Both the position numbers and the translations under genes were made by a program. Below are positions 7,146-9,973 of a stretch of DNA of 9,973 bases, piece by piece (within the stretch, counting starts at the first letter, position 1; each line of letters begins with the position of its first letter). The notes beneath the pieces are model-generated. The model saw only the letters and a list, made by a program, of their open reading frames with translations, was not told where the DNA came from and did not search any database. Origin of the DNA: Rubrivivax sp. Lineage in GTDB: Bacteria; Pseudomonadota; Gammaproteobacteria; Burkholderiales; Burkholderiaceae_C. The stretch lies in the NCBI GenBank assembly GCA_020851615.1, contig JADZCL010000010.1, positions 1-9,973 of the forward strand, given 5' to 3'.

Positions 7146-9973
7146 TTACTTGGTCAGCAGGAAGCCCTTGAGCTTGCCGAAGGCCTGATCGAGCAGCGCC
7201 CTCTGCTGTTCCTGGTGCAGGTGCGAGTAGCCCACCGCCGGCGAGGCCGAGGGCAGCCGCCCGGCATAACCCAGGCGCTGACCGTCTTGCATGTTCTCGT
7301 GGATCGGGTGCTGGATGAAGAACCAGGGCCCCTGGTTCTGAGGCTCATCCTGGCACCAGACGAGCTCGCTGGCATTCGGGTACTTCTTGAGCTCGGCGGA
7401 GAAGGCCTTGTGCGGGAACGGATAGAGCTGCTCCACGCGCACCAGCGCCGTGTCGAAGGCCTTCTTCTCCTCGCGCTTCTTGACCAGGTCGTAGTGGACC
7501 TTGCCCGAGCTGACGATGATGCGCTTGACCTTGTCGGGGACGACTTCGCGACCCTGCTCGCCGATCACGGTGCGGAACTCGCCCTTCGTGAACTCGGACA
7601 GCGGCGCGCCCGCGTCCTTGTTGCGCAGCAGGCTCTTGGGGGTGAAGATGACCAGCGGCTTGCGGAACTGGCGCACCATCTGCCGGCGCAGCAGATGGAA
7701 GATCTGGCTCGCGCTCGTGGGCTGCACGACCTGCATGTTGTTGTCGGCGGCAAGCTGCATGAAGCGCTCGACTCGCCCGGAGCTGTGCTCGGGGCCCTGC
7801 CCCTCGTAGCCGTGCGGCAGCATCAGCGTGAGGCCGTTGACGCGCCCCCACTTGACCTCGCCGCTGGCGATGAACTGGTCGATCACGACCTGCGCTCCGT
7901 TGGCGAAGTCACCGAACTGGGCCTCCCAGATGGTGAGCGTGTTCGGGTCGGCGCTGGCGTAGCCGTACTCGAAACCCAGCACCGCCTCTTCCGAGAGGAT
8001 GGAGTCGATGACGACGAAGGGCGCCTGGCCTTCAGCCACGTGCTCCAGCGGCACATAGGTGCCGGTGTCCCACTTCTCGCGCTTCTGGTCGTGCAGCACG
8101 GCGTGGCGGTGCACGAAGGTGCCGCGTCCGCAGTCCTCTCCCGACAGACGCACCGCGTAGCCGCTGGCCACCAGCGATGCATAGGCCAGCGTCTCGCCCA
8201 TGCCCCAGTCGACGTTGATCTCGCCGCGGCCCATCGCGGCGCGATCGGCCAGCACCTTCTCGGCCAGCGGATGCACCTTGAAGTCGGCAGGCACCGCCGT
8301 CAGGCGCTCGGCCAGGCGCTTGATCTCGGCCAGCGGCAGCGCAGTGTCCGCGGCATCGGTCCACTTGCGGTTGAGAAAAGGCGCCCAGTCGACCGCGTAC
8401 TTGCTCTTGAAGTTGGTCAGCACCGGGTCCGAGGTGTGCTTGCCCGCGTCGAAGGCCGCACGCAGGTCGCGCACCAGGCTGTCCCCACCGCCCTGCGGCA
8501 GTACGCCTTGCATCTCCAGCTTGTCGGCGTAGAGCTTGCGCGTACCGGGGTGCGCCGCGATCTTCTTGTACATCAGTGGCTGCGTGAGCGCGGGCGTGTC
8601 CTGCTCGTTGTGGCCCAGCTTGCGGAAGCAGACGATGTCGACGACCACATCCTTCCTGAACTGCTGACGGTAGTCCATCGCCAGTTGCGTGCACAGCACC
8701 ACCGACTCGGGATCGTCGCCGTTGACGTGCAGCACCGGTGCCTCGATCATCTTCACCACGTCGGTGCAGTACAGCGTCGAGCGGCTGTCACGCGGATCGC
8801 TGGTGGTGAAGCCGATCTGGTTGTTGATGACGAGGTGCACCGTGCCGCCGGTGTAGTAGCCGCGCGTCTGCGCCAGCGCCAGCGTCTCCATCACCACGCC
8901 CTGCCCGGCGAAGGCCGCATCGCCGTGCACCAGCACCGGCAGCACCTGACTGCCCAGCTTGTCGCCGCGGCGGTCCATGCGCGCCTTGACCGAGCCCTCG
9001 ACCACCGGGTTGACGATCTCGAGATGGCTCGGGTTGAAGGCCAGGCTCAGGTGCACCGGGCCACCCGCCGTCGAGACGTCGCTCGAGAAGCCCTGGTGAT
9101 ACTTGACGTCGCCCGCAGGCAGCTCTTCGGGCGCGGTGTGGTCGAACTCGGCGAACAAGTCCTTGGGCATCTTGCCCAGCGTGTTGACGAGCACGTTCAG
9201 GCGCCCGCGGTGCGCCATGCCGATCACGATCTCCTGCACGCCGTGGTTGCCGGCGCGGCGCACGACCTCGTCCATGCTGGCGATGAAGCTCTCACCGCCC
9301 TCCAGCGAGAAGCGCTTCTGGCCGACGTACTTGGTGTGCAGGTAGCGCTCCAGGCCTTCCGCCGCGGTCAGCCGCTCCAGGATGTGCGTCTTCTCCTCGG
9401 CGTTGAAGCTGGGCTTGCTGCGGATCGACTCCAGACGCTCCTGCCACCAGCGCTTCTCGGCTGGGTCCATGCAGTGCATGAACTCGGCGCCGATGGTGCC
9501 GCAGTAGGTCTCGCGCAGGGCCTGCAGGATCTCGCGCAGCGTCGTGTGCTCGCTCTTGCCGAAGTAGGTGTTGGCCGCCGAGAACGTGATGTCCATGTCC
9601 GTCTCGGTCAGGTCGTAGAACGCCGGCTCGAGTTCGGGGATGCGGGGGCGCTCGGTGCGCTTGAGCGGATCCAGGTCGGCCCAGCGGCTACCCAGGTTGC
9701 GGTAGGCGGCGATCAGGCTCTGTACATGAACCTGCTTGCGTGCCACGGCCAGATCGGCCTCGCTGGCCTTGAGCGCAAAGGCATTGGCCTTGGCGCGCTG
9801 CGCGAAGGACTCCACGACCGAGGCATGCGGTACGTCACGCGCGTCACTGCCGTCGACGGCCGGCACGTGCTGCAGGTTGTCGAAGTAGGCGCGCCAGTTG
9901 TCGGGCACGCTGCCCGGGTTGTCGAGGTAGGCTTCGTAGAGTTCCTCGACATAGGGCGCATTGCCCCCGAACA
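7146..9973 (-). CDS. sucA: 2-oxoglutarate dehydrogenase E1 component, N-terminus cut off by window edge
   Basis: This thiamine-diphosphate enzyme (odhA in many betaproteobacterial annotations) decarboxylates 2-oxoglutarate and is the entry subunit of the complex. The frame is open to the right edge, giving 941 visible residues that begin FGGNAPYVEELYEAYLDN. That is the conserved N-terminal E2-binding segment of E1o, so probably only a dozen or so residues are missing (E. coli SucA has 933). The GTG at 9908, inside GSVPDNWRAYF, is an internal valine and not the start. Motifs include GMAHRGRLNVL (about 9193-9225), the ThDP/Mg GDAAFAGQG region (about 8904-8930), NNQIGFTTSDPRDSRSTLY (about 8773-8830), FRKLGHNEQDTPA (about 8593-8631) and LPHGYEGQGPEHSSGR (about 7775-7822). 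The C-terminus ends FGKLKGFLLTK with a TAA at 7148. No frameshift is seen. It is the first visible gene of the sucA-sucB-lpdA operon; its promoter lies outside the window. Confidence 0.97.
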   Translation of the reverse strand, partial: FGGNAPYVEELYEAYLDNPGSVPDNWRAYFDNLQHVPAVDGSDARDVPHASVVESFAQRAKANAFALKASEADLAVARKQVHVQSLIAAYRNLGSRWADLDPLKRTERPRIPELEPAFYDLTETDMDITFSAANTYFGKSEHTTLREILQALRETYCGTIGAEFMHCMDPAEKRWWQERLESIRSKPSFNAEEKTHILERLTAAEGLERYLHTKYVGQKRFSLEGGESFIASMDEVVRRAGNHGVQEIVIGMAHRGRLNVLVNTLGKMPKDLFAEFDHTAPEELPAGDVKYHQGFSSDVSTAGGPVHLSLAFNPSHLEIVNPVVEGSVKARMDRRGDKLGSQVLPVLVHGDAAFAGQGVVMETLALAQTRGYYTGGTVHLVINNQIGFTTSDPRDSRSTLYCTDVVKMIEAPVLHVNGDDPESVVLCTQLAMDYRQQFRKDVVVDIVCFRKLGHNEQDTPALTQPLMYKKIAAHPGTRKLYADKLEMQGVLPQGGGDSLVRDLRAAFDAGKHTSDPVLTNFKSKYAVDWAPFLNRKWTDAADTALPLAEIKRLAERLTAVPADFKVHPLAEKVLADRAAMGRGEINVDWGMGETLAYASLVASGYAVRLSGEDCGRGTFVHRHAVLHDQKREKWDTGTYVPLEHVAEGQAPFVVIDSILSEEAVLGFEYGYASADPNTLTIWEAQFGDFANGAQVVIDQFIASGEVKWGRVNGLTLMLPHGYEGQGPEHSSGRVERFMQLAADNNMQVVQPTSASQIFHLLRRQMVRQFRKPLVIFTPKSLLRNKDAGAPLSEFTKGEFRTVIGEQGREVVPDKVKRIIVSSGKVHYDLVKKREEKKAFDTALVRVEQLYPFPHKAFSAELKKYPNASELVWCQDEPQNQGPWFFIQHPIHENMQDGQRLGYAGRLPSASPAVGYSHLHQEQQRALLDQAFGKLKGFLLTK

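Noticed and set aside
9906..9908. GTG as the start codon of sucA
   Set aside because: The frame continues upstream to the window edge with the conserved E1o N-terminal segment FGGNAPYVEELYEAYLDN, so this GTG is an internal valine.

Overview
The window is an ordinary, densely coding chromosomal segment. High GC content and strong G/C bias at third codon positions, a sucA-sucB-lpdA-zapE gene order, and the glycine-rich insertion before the redox cysteines of the E3 protein all point to a betaproteobacterium, most likely Burkholderiales. I cannot resolve the genus. I see no mobile element, CRISPR array, tRNA or rRNA gene, and no island of deviating composition.

Right half (about 4361-9973, minus strand): the complete 2-oxoglutarate dehydrogenase complex of the TCA cycle. 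Transcription runs from right to left: sucA/odhA (E1, its first residues cut off by the window edge), sucB/odhB (E2) and lpdA (E3). The three products form one assembly. E1 decarboxylates 2-oxoglutarate and succinylates the lipoyl arm of E2, E2 passes succinyl to CoA, and E3 reoxidises the lipoyl group with NAD+. A GC-rich hairpin followed by four U residues closes this operon.

Middle (about 2567-4304, minus strand): zapE, an AFG1-type ATPase linked to cell division, begins immediately after the U-tract of that terminator. Seven bases after zapE comes a small gene for an unrecognised exported Ala/Arg-rich protein with two cysteines.

Left part: a plus-strand PP2C-type serine/threonine phosphatase gene (1756-2541) converges on the exported-protein gene, with a hairpin between them. 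It diverges from a minus-strand pair: a 73-residue YdcH/DUF465 protein, and a DinG/YoaA-type iron-sulphur DNA helicase that runs off the left edge. The 44-base divergent spacer carries the only AT-rich island I noticed.

Nothing here looks like a new multi-gene system. The points most worth a second look are the terminator abutting the zapE start, the unrecognised exported protein, and the very short divergent spacer, which may give the phosphatase a leaderless or near-leaderless mRNA.
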